A DNA stretch of 64,000 nt from Stercorarius parasiticus (GCA_013396915.1 VWZL01000445.1:504191-568190); one strand, 5' to 3'. Counted from the first letter of the stretch, positions 23,312-36,000 are shown. The notes: generated from the sequence alone by a model not told the origin. Translations and numbers: made by a program.

Positions 23312-23700
23312 AATAGTAATCCTTAGCCCTTCTGCAGCGCCTTTCATCTGGAGAGCTCAAAGCTCGTCATATATTAATTCATTAAGTCTGGTAACACCCC
23401 TGCAAGGGGTGGAAATATTGCAGTGTTCAACTTGAGAAATAAACTGACACCCCCGGAGGTAAAACAAGCTGGGTTTGGCCAAAACGTGGTGGAAGCAGCC
23501 AAACCTGTGTGTGTGTCTCCCACCACCCAGCACAGACTGCACGGGAAGAGGGGCCGGGGCTGCAGAGGACCACCGCTGGCCACTCACCCCACTGCCAGTA
23601 ACCCCGTTTTAGACATGGGAGTAGAAACAGAGAGATATTAAAAGGTTTGCCCAAATCCAGAAGGAAAGCCAGAGGGTCTCCAACCCAGCACGAGCATCTC
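23312..23700 (+). mobile_element. MIR-like SINE remnant(s), decayed
   Basis: The first part (23312-23455) reads like an amniote MIR/CORE-SINE: CCTTTCATCTGGAGAGCTC, then TTAATTCATTAAG, then AACACCCCTGCAAGG. The second part (23600-23700) resembles the MIR 3' half: CCCCGTTTTAGACATGGGAG, then AGAGATATTAAAAGG, then TTTGCCC and CAACCCAG. It may be two neighbouring copies or one element split by later sequence. Divergence is high, as expected for an ancient family. The assignment rests on recalled consensus and needs a repeat search. Confidence 0.65.
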
Positions 23701-24907
23701 AATGTCTTCCCTTGGGCAACCTCCATCAGGCAGCTAAGGGCAAGCCAGCTCTTCCCCAGGACCGGGTCACACTGCCGTGCCGAAGGTGACCTCTTGTGAA
23801 GATCAGGCCTGGCATGGTCTAAATCGACAGGGTGGCAAGCAAGCCGTGCCCCCGACCACAGCCGAGGCACCAAACTGCACCAGTGCAGGAAAACAAGCAC
23901 ATTTTAAGAACCACACAACGCCCAGCACGTGGAAAATACGGGAGCCCAAACCACTCCGCACTCCAGTGGTGACCTTCAGTCGTTCCTCAGCGGCAGGCAG
24001 AGTGCTGCACCGTCCCCGCGGGACAGGCAGACGTCCTCATAGAGCCCTGCTGCTCCAATTGCCCTGGGCAGGTTGAGAGACGTCCCCCGACGCACCAGGC
24101 CGACTGCTCCAAGCCCCATGGTTAGACACCATCTCCAAAGAGAGGTGCCGGCAGTGGGGACAGCGACTGGCAGCTCCGGGGGGACCTGGCGGGATTCAAT
24201 AGGGATGACAAAGCTCTGCAGACTTGCTGAGGCATTTTCCATAGCCAAGGCTGCAACAGTACTGGGCTCCAAAGAGAACAAAATGCTTTCCGAACTACTG
24301 ATGCATCTGTCTCATTTCCTCACTGGTTAAATAGCGAAAAGATACTTGATGTGTCTGTCACAGAGCGTGAAATAATGTTTTACCAGGCTGGATACTATGT
24401 GAGAGCCTAACTCATACCTCAAAGTATCTTCAGATCTTAGGAGGAATGTTCAAAGAGAATACAAGCTGCTTCTGTTCTCATTCCTTTTTATGGAAAACAT
24501 TTCTTTGCTAAGTATTAACTATGCAGAAAACAAAACGTTCACGCCTTTGCAGCCTGCAGTCACTGCACTTCCCTCAAAGCAAAATAGCATGGAAACAAAC
24601 TCTGTTACAAGAGGTGCTGCAGCCAAGGTACAACAAATGCTTGTGAGAAAGCAATGCTCCACCACAACGACTGGGCTCTGGGCACTGTAAGATGGACCCA
24701 GGCAGCAAAGGAAATTAAACCACACCAGGAGCAGGCAGAAAGCGCTGAGATTTTGTTGCAAGAGTCTAAGTTGTCACAGCACATTTAATGGGGAACTATC
24801 AGGTTTTTGTGGTCTGAGGCCAGGCATTGGGAAGCCCATGCCACAATCCTAGGGGGATGCGATAGATGCTACCAGGCTGGCTTTCTCCTGCAGCCATTGG
24901 CAAGCAC

Positions 24908-25264
24908 AGCCTGAAGAAGAAAAGGCTCCGGGAAGTCCTGAGAGCCCCTTCCAGTCCCTAAAGGGGCTCCAGGAAAGCTGGGGAGGGACTCTGCATCAGG
25001 GAGGGGAGACATAGGATGAGGGGGAACAGTTTTACACTGAAAGAGGGAGATTTAGATGAGATATCAGGAAGAAATTCTTTGCTGTGAGGGTGGTGAGCCC
25101 CTGGCCCAGGTTGCCCACAGAAGCTGTGGCTGCCCCATCCCTGGAGGTGTTCAAGACCAGGTTGGAGGGGGCTTTGAGCAACCTGGTCTAGTTGAGGATG
25201 ACCCGGCTCATGGCAGGGGGTTGGACTAGACGGCCTTTAAAGGTCCCTTCCCACCCAAAGTTTC
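24908..25264 (+). mobile_element. CR1 LINE, truncated at both ends
   Basis: About 355 bp of CR1 3' sequence on the plus strand, opposite to SRGAP3. It runs from AAAGGCTCCGGGAAG, through GAAATTCTTTGCTGTGAGG and GGCTGCCCCATCCCTGG, to TTGGACTAGACGGCC and AAGGTCCCTTCCCACCC. The terminal ATTCTRTG repeats are missing. It pairs with the minus-strand copy at 22256-22735, about 2.2 kb away, to form an inverted repeat. Confidence 0.9.
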
Positions 25265-25732
25265 CTGATCTGAGCGAAGGGTCCCCCATGCACGCCATGG
25301 CCTGGCTGGCAGCACTCGACCATTTCCATCGATCCCTTCCAAAGGAACGGTCTCGGCCCATCAAGTTCAGCGTTCTGCCTGAGGCAACAAACGAGACATA
25401 AAAACTCCTAAACAACTGATTTATTTTTAGCCAAAGAGGGAACCATGTGTGGATATGGCAGGGGAAGGACAGGATCCTCCCTGACCCTCACAGTAATCAA
25501 CTCATGCCCTGAAGCATGAGATTTAATTATTTCTAATCAAAGGTTCCTTAACTATAAGTATTACAGACCAAATATTACGTAGTCCTTTTTTAATTCAGCT
25601 ATAGTTAATTAACTCTATGGTCCCCAGAGTAGGTTTCTCTCTGGAGGATTTTTAACCTACGTTTTATTTTGCTCCTTAGTCTCTCTAGAGCAACTCCCTC
25701 ACCCCATGTGTATTTTCTTAGGACTTTTTAAC

Positions 25733-25830
25733 AGGTTTTTTGGTTGTTTGGCGGTTTGGGGTTTTGAGGGGGGTGTCAGGGTTTTGGTTTGTTTGGGGGA
25801 GGCAGTGGTGTTTCGGTTTTGTTTTGTTTA
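25733..25830 (+). repeat. T/G-rich tract with possible G-quadruplex
   Basis: Nearly pure T/G for about 100 bp. Within 25758-25799 are four G runs (4, 6, 3 and 5 G) with loops of 6, 5 and 13 bases, close to a G-quadruplex pattern. The G-rich strand is the template strand of SRGAP3, so any structure would form in DNA during transcription and not in the pre-mRNA. Confidence 0.5.
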
Positions 25831-28359
25831 ACATGAATGCATTGGTAAGTTAATCTTTTAAAGGACATTAAGACCTTGAGGCTATTCTTTCCAGCTACTG
25901 GGAAAAGCAGCCCTAAGTGTCAAGAAGAAATTCTTTTATCTAAAGGAAAGTCCTGCTGCTTTTCTGTACCAAGTTGACAAGGTCTATGAGACAAAGACTA
26001 ATCATAGTCTTCAGGCAGTAAAATTTACAGACTGCATGACACTTATAAAACAATCAGCATATGTGCTTAACGAATTTCTCAAGCCAATTGCAATGTCTGT
26101 GGTATCCACGTGAGGAATAAATTGTTTACTATGTGCAACCTTTGGCAAAAAGTGCAGCTTTGCCATATTAATAAAGCCAGGACTGGGAGAATTGAAGAAA
26201 TATGTATTGGCTGGATTCTTTCAGTTTAATATAGTACCCTAAGAACAGCTTAGTTCTTAGAGTATGATGATTTACAGTTCCTGCTTACAAACAGGTAACT
26301 AATATTAATAAACCGCATATAGAAGAAGAGTAATGTAAGTTTACTAAACCAGGGTACTGGTATATGAAAAAATGTCAAATTTCTGAAAGGAAATCAAGCA
26401 AACACACCTCTTTCCCCTCCCCTCTTCATCCACAGAAGCTCTGTGTTGAAAAAGATCCTACAAATCTAATCCTTTTTCTTCCATTTATTCTCTTAAAATG
26501 CATGAAGCTTTTAACGGCAAATGGATATTTCTGGTTTTATCAGCCATTCCCACTGACCCCCTCTGCCTGCCTGGGCAGCTCACGGCAGGGCTGCTGCCCA
26601 GGGTGCTCCACAGGCTCAGGCACATTCTGCTGCCCCCACCGCTAAAGCTCGAGGGGTAACTGCAACCACAGCTCCTGAGGTCTTTGTTCTTCCCCAACTC
26701 AGGGCACCGGAGGAACCTGGGCACCCCCTGGGCCCCACATCCCCTATGCAAGTACAGGGGTGCCAGCGTACGTCCCAGATGTCACCGGCACCCACTGCAG
26801 CCTCCCACCGCACAGCATTCACGCTCAGGTGGTTGTGTGGCACCTCCAGTTCCTCAGCTCTCAGCAAAATTAGTGACAGCACCTCCTAAAAACACTTATT
26901 TTCTATTTCCAGAGCTCCCTCCCTGGCAGCAGGGAGGGGTGACTGGCTCAGGTGCTGCGGGCTGCCGGTGGCATTCCCAACCTGACACCTCTGTGGGAAA
27001 AGGGGTAACAGGGACAGAGCAGCCGTGCAGTAAAGAGCACTGAGTCTCCTGAGACAGCCTAATTCCTCCTGATGGAAGCTGTTTATTCTTTTTATTGCTG
27101 CACTGTTGACTTTATTGGAAATACCCTGAAGCCAGATGCCCTAGCTGCAGGCACACAGCCCGGGAAGCTGCCATCCAGGCACGCCTCCCTGGGAGAGCAT
27201 GAGTCGTGAGTTACGGGTGCTGCTCCACATGACAGTGCCGTGACGGCGATGCTTTGCATGGAGTTTCCATGATAAAACATACCTGGTTCTTAGGGCTGGG
27301 TAGGAGCCCGGTATCTGGCAGAAAGCCCGCTCGAAGGACAGTGTGGGAGGAACCTCTGTGCCTTTGTGGAACTGAAAGGCTCTTTATGCTGGAAAGACTG
27401 CTTCAAACAACAGAGCAAACCCCCAAAAGAGACCCTCTGCTTGTGTAAATCAGTGTTTCTTCATTAAAGCCAGTGGCGTCACGCAGAGCTACCCAGGCCG
27501 GGGAACGTCCCCGTGCAATCACACAGGGAAATCACTGCACAAAGCGAAGCTGCTGCCTGTGCTGGCTCTGCAGGCACAGACATGCCCAGGCAATTAGCTA
27601 CTGATGGAAACAACAAGGACATGAGCTGCAGGAGATGCCTAAAGATAGATCCTAATAAAGTGGTCTGGGGCTTCAGCCCCTCTGAGTCTCCCTCTTATTC
27701 AGGAGGCAAGTGGGAAATCCCAGAGCACAACCCGAGTGTCCCAGTGACTCTGCCATCGTCCACGTCACTCCCCAGGTCCCAGCAGCCGTACTCCCAGTCC
27801 TCCACCGCACCCAGCGCTAGCTGGAAACAAACACTTCTCCTTATTTGCTCTGCTCTGTTCCCTTTTTTCTTCTTTTTTTCTTTACTCTTTCTTTAAAGAC
27901 ATATTATGCATTTATACATACATTTTCTGGCCTCTACTCTCTTGACATTGCTACAAAAGCTAGAGCTTTACTGTGAGGTAAGTAAAGCCAACTGCAGATT
28001 TTTGGCATAACAATTTTGACTGCAGTTTCCGTCTCCTGACCTAAGCATCACTTGACTGCGTGAAAAATGACAATGCCATCAGCTAAGTTTTCCAGGGACT
28101 GAGCAATTTGGCAGTAACACGTAATATAAAATCCTCAGAACTCCCCTCCTTTACTTGCTTGTTTGTCTCAGATATGGCAAACACACTAATCCAGAGAGAA
28201 GCAAGCTGCTGTTTTCAGAAGGATTTACAGGAGGCTGAACAAGTTTTGGTGGATCAGTACGTATTGACACCGACTGTTACGTTTTACTCTGCTAAATCTA
28301 GCGATATCTTTCATGTGACCACTTCAAAATAATTTCAGCCATTTCACACAGAACTCCAG

Positions 28360-28480
28360 AGGGATGGATAAGCAGCTTTATCTCCACTTCACATACGTGG
28401 CCAAAGAGATTAACTTGGTCACATAGTTAATGACAGAAATGAGAGAAAACCCAGGTGTTTTAATATAAACGCCAGCTTCT
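28360..28480 (+). mobile_element. MIR-like SINE remnant
   Basis: The order TTTATCTCCACTTCACA, AAGAGATTAACTTGGTCACA, TAGTTAATGACAGAAATG and AAAACCCAGGTGTTT follows the 3' half of the MIR consensus (CCCCATTTTACAGA, GAGGTTAAGTAACTTGCCC, GGTCACACAGC, AACCCAGG). It is heavily decayed. The call comes from recalled consensus and is moderate. Confidence 0.6.
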
Positions 28481-30003
28481 TTAGAGGGAAGAGGCACAAC
28501 GGTGTACTTTAAGTCTAATTTGATCTGTCTCTATATTCTTCTCTTCCTTGCTAAAGGACAAAACAAAAACGCCACTGGAGACAGAGGGAGGGATAGACAC
28601 GCTCTGTGCCACTTCACGGCTCTTCTGATCGAGTTTTACATTTCTCATTAAAACAGCAGCCCTGGGAGGACCCTCTGCCCTCTCCCAGCGCAGCTGGGAC
28701 CTCCTTTCTCGCCAGAGCGGGAGATTAGCAGAAGGGCTTTGTTATAAAAGTCACTACTCGGCGGTGACGCCGAGGGCACAAGAAATGTCAAGGCTGTGCC
28801 TAAGAGATGACACCGGGCCATCTGGGATTTGGGGGAAACGCTGCTAAATTAGCTGCTCCAGTGTCCTGACAGTTCAGATTTGCGTACAAATCAAAAAACC
28901 ACACATGGCAATTTGTGCTTGATAGGAAGGGTGTGCGAGACCCCCCCTCACCTCTCCTGTGTCCCACCAAGACAGCCCGGCACATCGTTAATCATCCCCC
29001 TTGGTGACACAGCGTGGAAGAGCCGGGAGAATTTGCATAACTGCAATACCTGGACCCTCCTAGGATCCCAGTAGGACATGGCCAGCCAGGTTTTGAGCTA
29101 AACCAAAACTCTGTTCCTGCCACGAAGCCCCTCTGCAGGGACAGACCTGCTCCTCCCATCGGGCATGGCTGCCCAGCACTGTGTCACCCAGGGCCCTGCA
29201 TCGCCCGCTCCGCTCCTGCCGCTGCAGCCCAGGGCTCTGCTGGCCCTTGGTCACGGGCAAAATCCCCTTTCTCTGCTCAGAGTCCCACTGCTGCCCCCCA
29301 CGCATCGGCAGAGCTGCCCCACGGGGAAAAGGACCACGTCCTGCATTCTGCCATGGCACAGACCTGGGGTTTGCAACAGCACCGCTGATCGTGGAGCGAT
29401 AGGCACCGTCGTCTTACCGTTGTTAAATGTACTAGAACACTAACTCTGTAACTCCATCTAAAAATACCTGTTTTCTTCAATTTCCTTTGCGTGGATTACA
29501 CACCTACAGAAAGCCCAACACTGCGGGAGTCGATGGCTGTCTTTTCTTTCAGCCACTTTCAGTACAAGCGGGACACAGTGAATGGGACCCCTGTCTTCTG
29601 GAGCGTGCTGAAACCCTTCTTGCTGTACTCTTGCAAAATACATTGCATTTGTACAAAAGTCTGTTCAAATAAACTGCTCTTCCTTTGGGGATTTAAAATT
29701 AGGACACCCGTGTACAGCTCACACATCCTATATTTTGTTTTCTTTAGTGAACAGAATATATAATTAGGGGAATTTAGCTGCACAGAGCTGAAGATGCTTT
29801 GGTTTAAGTCCCCTGAAGAGATTCCTGGAGCGCGGAAGAAAAGCCATCTGCTGACTCCGGTGGAAGCGTCAGCAAGGAAATAAAGTTGGGAGGAATAATA
29901 TAAACAGCCAGAACTAAAATGGTACCTGGCAACTCTCCAGGAAATCAAAGTCCTCAAAACTCCATGAAAAGAAGTCACTCTTGCTTAAAAAAAATAAATA
30001 AAT

Positions 30004-30021
30004 GAGAGAGAGAGAGAGAGA
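30004..30021 (+). repeat. (GA)n microsatellite
   Basis: Nine GA units in a row, preceded by an A-rich run with AAATAAATAAAT. Likely length-variable. Confidence 0.85.
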
Positions 30022-31290
30022 AAATATACACACAAAAAGGAGAAGTCACACAGATAAATCAAGGTGTTACCTTACCTTGCCGTGCAAATGTCTCCATGAT
30101 CAAGTTATTAGTTTTTTTAATATGGCTAAATACATCTTAAATAATAAAGAGAACAAAATGGACCTACTAAGAATATTTTATCATAACTCAAAATCTTGAA
30201 ATCATCGGTGGAGTTGCATCAGATTTACTTTAATTACTGCTTAGAAGAATAAATATATGTTAGTGGGTTAGTAAAGGAGATAAACACTCCAGCGCATTTT
30301 TAGATTACACACTTAGGTACTGATGAAGCGAGAAGACTAACTCAGTACTTACAGACCAGTTATTTATGTGCTCATTGAAGGAACTCTAGCAGGAAGAAAC
30401 TGCACAGCGCAATCTATACCACTGTGAAGATGCCCATTAAAGGAAGAAATGGAAATCCCTTCTCTTGAATCATTTAAAAGCAGTTCGTAGGAGTCACTGA
30501 TACACACACAAGTTCCAGTTCCTACCATCACTACGAAACCTGCTTCCAGCAGGTCCTGCCTGAGGCCATTTGGTGCCACGAGGCTTCCCATACAGCTCCG
30601 CAGGCACTTGCCCTGTCTCGGACACATGGCCACATGTCCTGAACTGCCACCAAAGCCGAGGAGAGCCAAGGGCCTGCGCAGACCGATAGGAACTGCAGAT
30701 GTATTAGGAAGAAAAAGCTTGTGTTTCAACAACAAAAACAAGGATGTATCTGATTTTTGTAAGAGTTTATCTGTTTCAAATGCAGACTAATCGATGGGCC
30801 AGAAGGAATCCTCGGGCTCACCTGGCCTGTCCCATGGCAAATCCTCCTCCAAAGGCTCTGGACTTAGAGAAGCTCCAGCTGCCCGACACCCTGCCGTGTG
30901 GCAGCCACAGCAGATGAAGCCATTGCTTTAACACGAAGGAAAGCACCATGTCTGTGGTTCTGAGGGCAGAGCCAGCATACACCAGGGACAACCAGACCTT
31001 AGCACACTCGTGATACAGCGTGAAAGGTGCAGAAAACGTTCAAGCAATTTCTAGTTGTAACTACTCGTTAGATGTGCCTGAACCACGCAGCTTAATCCGG
31101 ACTCCCCTGCTTAGTGCTCAGGTAAGTGTTTGGTTCAGGCTGGTTCATACCCTGCAGTTATAATGAAAAACTACATCTTTTGTTCCCAGCCACTGATGAA
31201 AGAAGTTTATATGTAGCATAAATACGAATCAATTACTTTGTTGTGTGATAACGTGGCCACCAAAAAGTTCAGAGAAGGCTGACTCTGAGT

Positions 31291-31462
31291 GTTGCCCAGA
31301 GAAGCTGTGGCTGCCCCATCCCTGGAGGGGTTCAAGGCCAGGCTGGAGGGGACTTGGAGCAACCTGGTCTGGTGGGAGGTGTCCCTGCCCAGGGCAGGGC
31401 GTGGCACTGGATGGGCTTTAAGGTCCCTTCCAACTCAAACCATTCTGTGACTCCATGATTCC
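31291..31462 (+). mobile_element. CR1 LINE, short 3' fragment
   Basis: About 170 bp of CR1 3' end on the plus strand, starting abruptly at GTTGCCCAGAGAAGC and ending with CCATTCTGTGACTCCATGATTCC, the degenerate CR1 terminal repeats. By eye it is very close to the reverse complement of 22290-22440. It lies about 280 bp from exon 6, just inside intron 6. Confidence 0.92.
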
Positions 31463-31742
31463 CATATAATGGCACAGCTCTAGCTCTGCTCATATATGCC
31501 TACATCAACTCAGAGGAAAGTCAGACGTATGTGCACAGCTGGGAGGTGGAAAAAAAACACTACAGAGGGAGAAAAAAAAAATATCCAAATTTACAGCACA
31601 TTTTCCAGCCCCAGTTAAGCATATTTTAAAACCCCAACAAATATCCCTTCATTACCACCATATGAAGTTGCATTTAAGGACCAAACCACACTTAAGATCT
31701 AGCTATACGTTTATCAGTAGAAAGCGGGCAGGATGCGCTTAC

Positions 31743-31871
31743 ATCAATGAGGTCTGAGACATCGTGGATGTAGTATTTACTGACAGCCGCATTGGTGGCT
31801 GCCAGGTTCAGCAGGTAGTCGTTCCTGGCTTTAGTACACTTCAGCTTGTTTTCAGAATATTTGGCTTGTCT
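31743..31871 (-). CDS. SRGAP3: SRGAP3 coding exon 6: F-BAR helix
   Basis: 129 nt, residues 225-267, from RQAKYSENKLKCTKARNDYL to YYIHDVSDLID. It is a core F-BAR helix. The stretch NDYLLNLAATNAA is characteristic of SRGAP3; SRGAP1 differs here. The acceptor is a long T tract ending in TTTTTCAG|AGA and the donor GAT|GTAAGC. Both ends are in phase 0. The exon lies 1.0 kb from exon 5 and is followed by the longest complete intron in the window (11.8 kb). Val254 replaces a remembered mammalian Ile, a conservative change. Confidence 0.98.
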
Positions 31872-32909
31872 CTGAAAAAGCAAAACGAAATGTCAGAGCA
31901 CAAATAGGATACAACTTTCACAGCTTCTCTTGCTGCAGGGCCCCACAGCACCCTGCAGCCTGGGTGTGACATGTTAATTAATAAAATTTGGTATCGGCTG
32001 CGGAAACAGGCCCCCTTGCCAGGCTGGAGGAGATCACAGCTGAACACCCCTGGTACCGTCAGCCAAGGCACAACGAGCGCATTCTGCTCAGACGTAGCCG
32101 GCGCATCCCCAGCACAGCTGCTCTTCCTTTATCTGTGCATTCGGGGAGGTTTTGGCATCAATCAAAATTAGAGGGCCAAATTTTCCTCCCAGATACGCTG
32201 ACATACATTTGGACTCGCTCCAGATTTATGCAGCTGTATCAAAGTGGAATCTGGCCCAGAGGCCCATGCTACAAAATTTAGAACAGGACCCAGAATTCAA
32301 AACTCTGTAGGAAAGCAGATGTGCTCAGATCTGGGGCACTTGCTCAGGCAGATCACCAGTCTAAAGGTTTAGCACAAAGGATTAACCCTTCAGCGGAGCA
32401 TGCTGCTAGACAACGTCCCAGTGCTGGATCAACACGCGAGCAAATGCGTCCTGGCTTGGGAAGCTATTGCTTTTTCTCCAGACAGAAAAAAATACAGTTT
32501 TGGAGACCCTGAGATCTAGAGGGATTTGCTGAAGCTGGAATGGAGTTAAGTGTTTTGACTAGCAAAGCCAACTAAATGCTGCACTTTAACTCCCAGTCAG
32601 TCTGCGGAGGAAGAAACACTGTTGTTTTATATATACAACCCTTTTTTGCCTGCCACGAGTCTCCGAGTGAAGGAACCCAGGGACAGCTATTGTTCATTGT
32701 TAAAACCACTTTTTTAAAAAAGTAAGTCATGAACAAACCACAGCCCCGTAACAGGGTCCCATGTGTGGATCAGAAAGCGGCACTGTGCTGAGCCAGACAC
32801 ACCGGTGCTCTGCCCTCCCCCTGGGGCCAGCGCGGCCTCTTGGGTGCGAGCTGGGGCACGGCTGAGCCCCACCGAGTGCGGGGCCCCAGGCCAAGCAGCC
32901 AGCACCTAC
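31872..32909 (-). other. SRGAP3: Intron 5
   Basis: 1.0 kb. GC-rich next to exon 5 (32790-32905), otherwise unremarkable. No repeat recognised. Confidence 0.85.
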
Positions 32910-33095
32910 CTTCTCCTTCATCTTCTCAATCTTCTTGACAGAGCTCCGCCGCTGGGGCCTGTCCTCGTGCCGCAGCAGGTTCACGCTGATGTCCCCTGAC
33001 TTGTTGAACTGCTTTTCCTCCTGCTTTTCCGCCTCCTTCAGCTTGCTCTCAGCACTGATGCTTTCTGCATGGTACATGTGGTAGGTCTTCATCAC
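32910..33095 (-). CDS. SRGAP3: SRGAP3 coding exon 5: F-BAR, basic loop
   Basis: 186 nt, residues 163-224, from VMKTYHMYHAES to SSVKKIEKMKEK. The first half is the conserved F-BAR helix KTYHMYHAESISAESKLKEA. The second half, about residues 195-224, is a divergent loop followed by a strongly basic stretch (RPQRRSSVKK) expected to lie on the membrane-binding face. The acceptor is TTTCCTCAG|GTG and the donor AAG|GTAGGT. It is in phase 0 at both ends. Ile198 and Val200 differ from the mammalian loop as I remember it, so the changes lie in the loop rather than the helices. Confidence 0.98.
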
Positions 33096-36000
33096 CTGAG
33101 GAAACAGAAGTGTTGTAAGTCACCAGCCCCATGGCCACACGAAGCATCAGTGCATGAGAAGATGACAGCCATGGCAGCCTGGGACAGTCTCAGCTGTGCC
33201 AGCGCTGTTTGAGGCCACTATGGCATTAAGGAACAACAAGGTGAGAAGGAAAATCCCATAACATTAACCCCAGCACTAGCCCTATTTGGAAATGGCACAG
33301 AGGTGGTGTAAGAACCGTCACCCCCGCTTGGTCCCCACTGCAGAGACAGGCTGAGATGTGCCTCCAGCACACACCTGCGTTCAAAGAGCACTGCGTGTCT
33401 TCCTACAGGGAAATGAGAAACAACTTCTGGTGCTTTGCTGCTGGGATAAGGGTCTCCATGACAAGAGACCAGGACAAGTCAACCTGAAGTCACTTTTGAC
33501 CCAACTCTCTGTTCCTACACTTGAACTTGCTAAGCCAACCCATCAACATAACCCCTGCTCTACCATCCTGACACTCGATCCTGTCTTGAAGGTGGAGGAC
33601 CTGCAATTTCCAAGCAGAAATGGAGTTTGTCTCCTATCACCACTTAGTTCTCCGCTTGCTGCTGCCGGCAAGCAGAGTCAGTGCCAGGGTGGACTGCAGC
33701 CACACCTAGTCCTTTAAATTCAACATCACCATCAGTGACTCTGGATAGAGGATGCTGACGCTGATCTACTGCCAGGAAAACTCCTGCAGGCAAAACTTCT
33801 ACCACAGCCTTTCCTTTCAGATACAAAAGCCCAAAGGGCACATTACGAGCATTTTAATGGAGCTGGCAAGAGGAACACATCTGCTCTTCTCTCTTTATGC
33901 CTTTAGTCACATTGTCCCCTTTTATCATTCCCCTTCAGGATTTGGATGTTTTATTTCACATTGCCTTGACAAGGCTGGAGACGCCTGACTTCTCGCTGAA
34001 GATCAGTCTCACACGAAGTCCCTGGGCTCCACCGGCAGCAGCACTGGGACGGGCTCGCCTCAAGGCCCGCGTGTTGAAAAGGAGCAGGAACCCACAAAAG
34101 CAGAGTAACTTTGCACAAGCCTTAATGAAGAAAATACAGAGTTTTCCTCGGCTGCGGTTGTGAGCAGGAACCAGGAGTGTTTAACTTGGACGCGGTTAGG
34201 CTGAAACATATGATCTCTCCTCTTGCCAAGCACAAACGTCAGCTGCAAACAAGCTCCAAATGCCGCAGCGAAGCCTGCACAAAGGTGCCATCGCTGGGAG
34301 TTACAATTTTAGGGAATTGCAAGGAATCATAAGTAAAGGCTTGTGCCTTGTTTCTGAGCTGCTTTACTTCAGCATCCTGCAAATTCTAACACAGATTTGA
34401 GCCACATATTTCAAACTGCAGTTTCTGCAGTGAACATCATAGGACACACACAAGCCAGACAATTTCTGGGTTTTTCCTAAGGAGAAAGACTAGAAGGCTT
34501 CGCTGAGCCCTCCTCATCTTCACTGTCTCCACCATTTTGTGGAAAACTCGGAGAGAAGTGGAAAAGAAAAGGCCTGTGCTTTGGCGCCGTTGGGCAGTAA
34601 CAAGAGAGGTTTCTCCAGCACCCAGAGAGGCCCCAACGCCATGCAACAGAAAAGCCCAACAATTAAACAGTGGTCCCACTTGCACGATTTTTGTGAAATC
34701 TAAAGGTTATGAGAAGGTCACCTAACCAGAAAGGCTTCAGCACAATTCACGGCTGCCTCCATTCGCCCACGGCTTCACCGCTCTGCCGCAGGCCTGGGGA
34801 GATGCTGCTGTAAGCCCATCGACTCCAACAGCCTCACGACCGCGGGGAAACATCGGCAGCTAGAGGGGAAGGCAGGACCCCCTGCAGAGGACACACAACG
34901 GGGTCCCAGCCCCACTGCACTCCAGCACCTTTGCACAGACTCCGACTGACTTATTTCCTGATGACCAGAGGAACTTTCCCTAGCAAAGGCCCTTGTTACC
35001 CTGGAAAGGTAACACAAGAACCAGGTTTAAAACTCCTCTGAAATCCTCTGTAACGACGTGCAAAGGACCTAACATGATCATGTTAACATATCTTCCCCAG
35101 ACTTCAGTGTCCACGTTGCTGAAGCAGCTCACTGTGCCGACCGTGTCCCTCCCCAGCTGCCACGCTGCACGGCTCGTGCCTGGAAATTCGGGGAATATTT
35201 CTGTTTGTTTTAATATCTGCCTTAATTTTGAATGGGGACTACCTGCACTGCAGCAATCAGCCCTTTGATCCGCAATTCCCTTGTGCCTTCTTGGCGCTTG
35301 CAATCGAGTCACACTGTCCCTGTCTTGCACTATTGTGTCATAAAGAAAAACTGCCACAGCTGCGTCCCTGGAATCTTTTCTGCAAATAAGTTAATTAGCT
35401 GCAGTGGCGGGAGAAAAATATGTTCCAATGTTCATTAGTTATATAATAACACAAGTTGTGTTTTCCAATATTAATAACACTTTCTGGATAAAGGCCATTG
35501 CCAAAATACCAGCCATAAATGGCACTGTTTGCTGTCCTCAGCTAGAAGTGCTTTATATTCCTAAACAGCTCATCATTAAGGTTCTGACCCACCAGAGAAG
35601 CCAGATCAGAAACCGGGCGACTCGTGTTAAGCGCAGGCTCTGGCCCCTGCAGTGGAGGAGACCAAAACACAAGCCCAGCACATGGGGCACAGCGGAGATA
35701 AGCACGGCCACAGGGGAAAGCCGGCCAAAGACAGCAGCCCCCTCCTCTTCGGAGGGAGCCTGTGGCACAACCACCGGTACACCCATGGCATAAGGGCTGA
35801 GAAAGGGACAAATCCATCAGACCGACAGACGCCGACCTCCATCTCCCCGGTCTTTAAGGGAGCATGAAAGCAAACACATCCTTTTCAGGGGATTTCTGCG
35901 GTGTGATACAGAGCATCACATCAGTGCATTTCTACCGTGTGACACCGTCAACACTTGCTACAGCGTTGACACTTGCAGAGAACACCCACGAACCACAGGG

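Larger units (their letters stand above)
19948..31742 (-). other. SRGAP3: Intron 6
   Basis: 11.8 kb, the longest complete intron here and the main site of repeats. It holds a minus-strand CR1 (22256-22735), two plus-strand CR1s (24908-25264 and 31291-31462), MIR-like SINE remnants (23312-23700 and 28360-28480), purine-rich tracts (23189-23226, 30004-30021) and a T/G-rich tract (25733-25830). The segment 25840-26350 is AT-rich and complex, without recognised repeats, and is a candidate conserved non-coding element. Confidence 0.85.
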
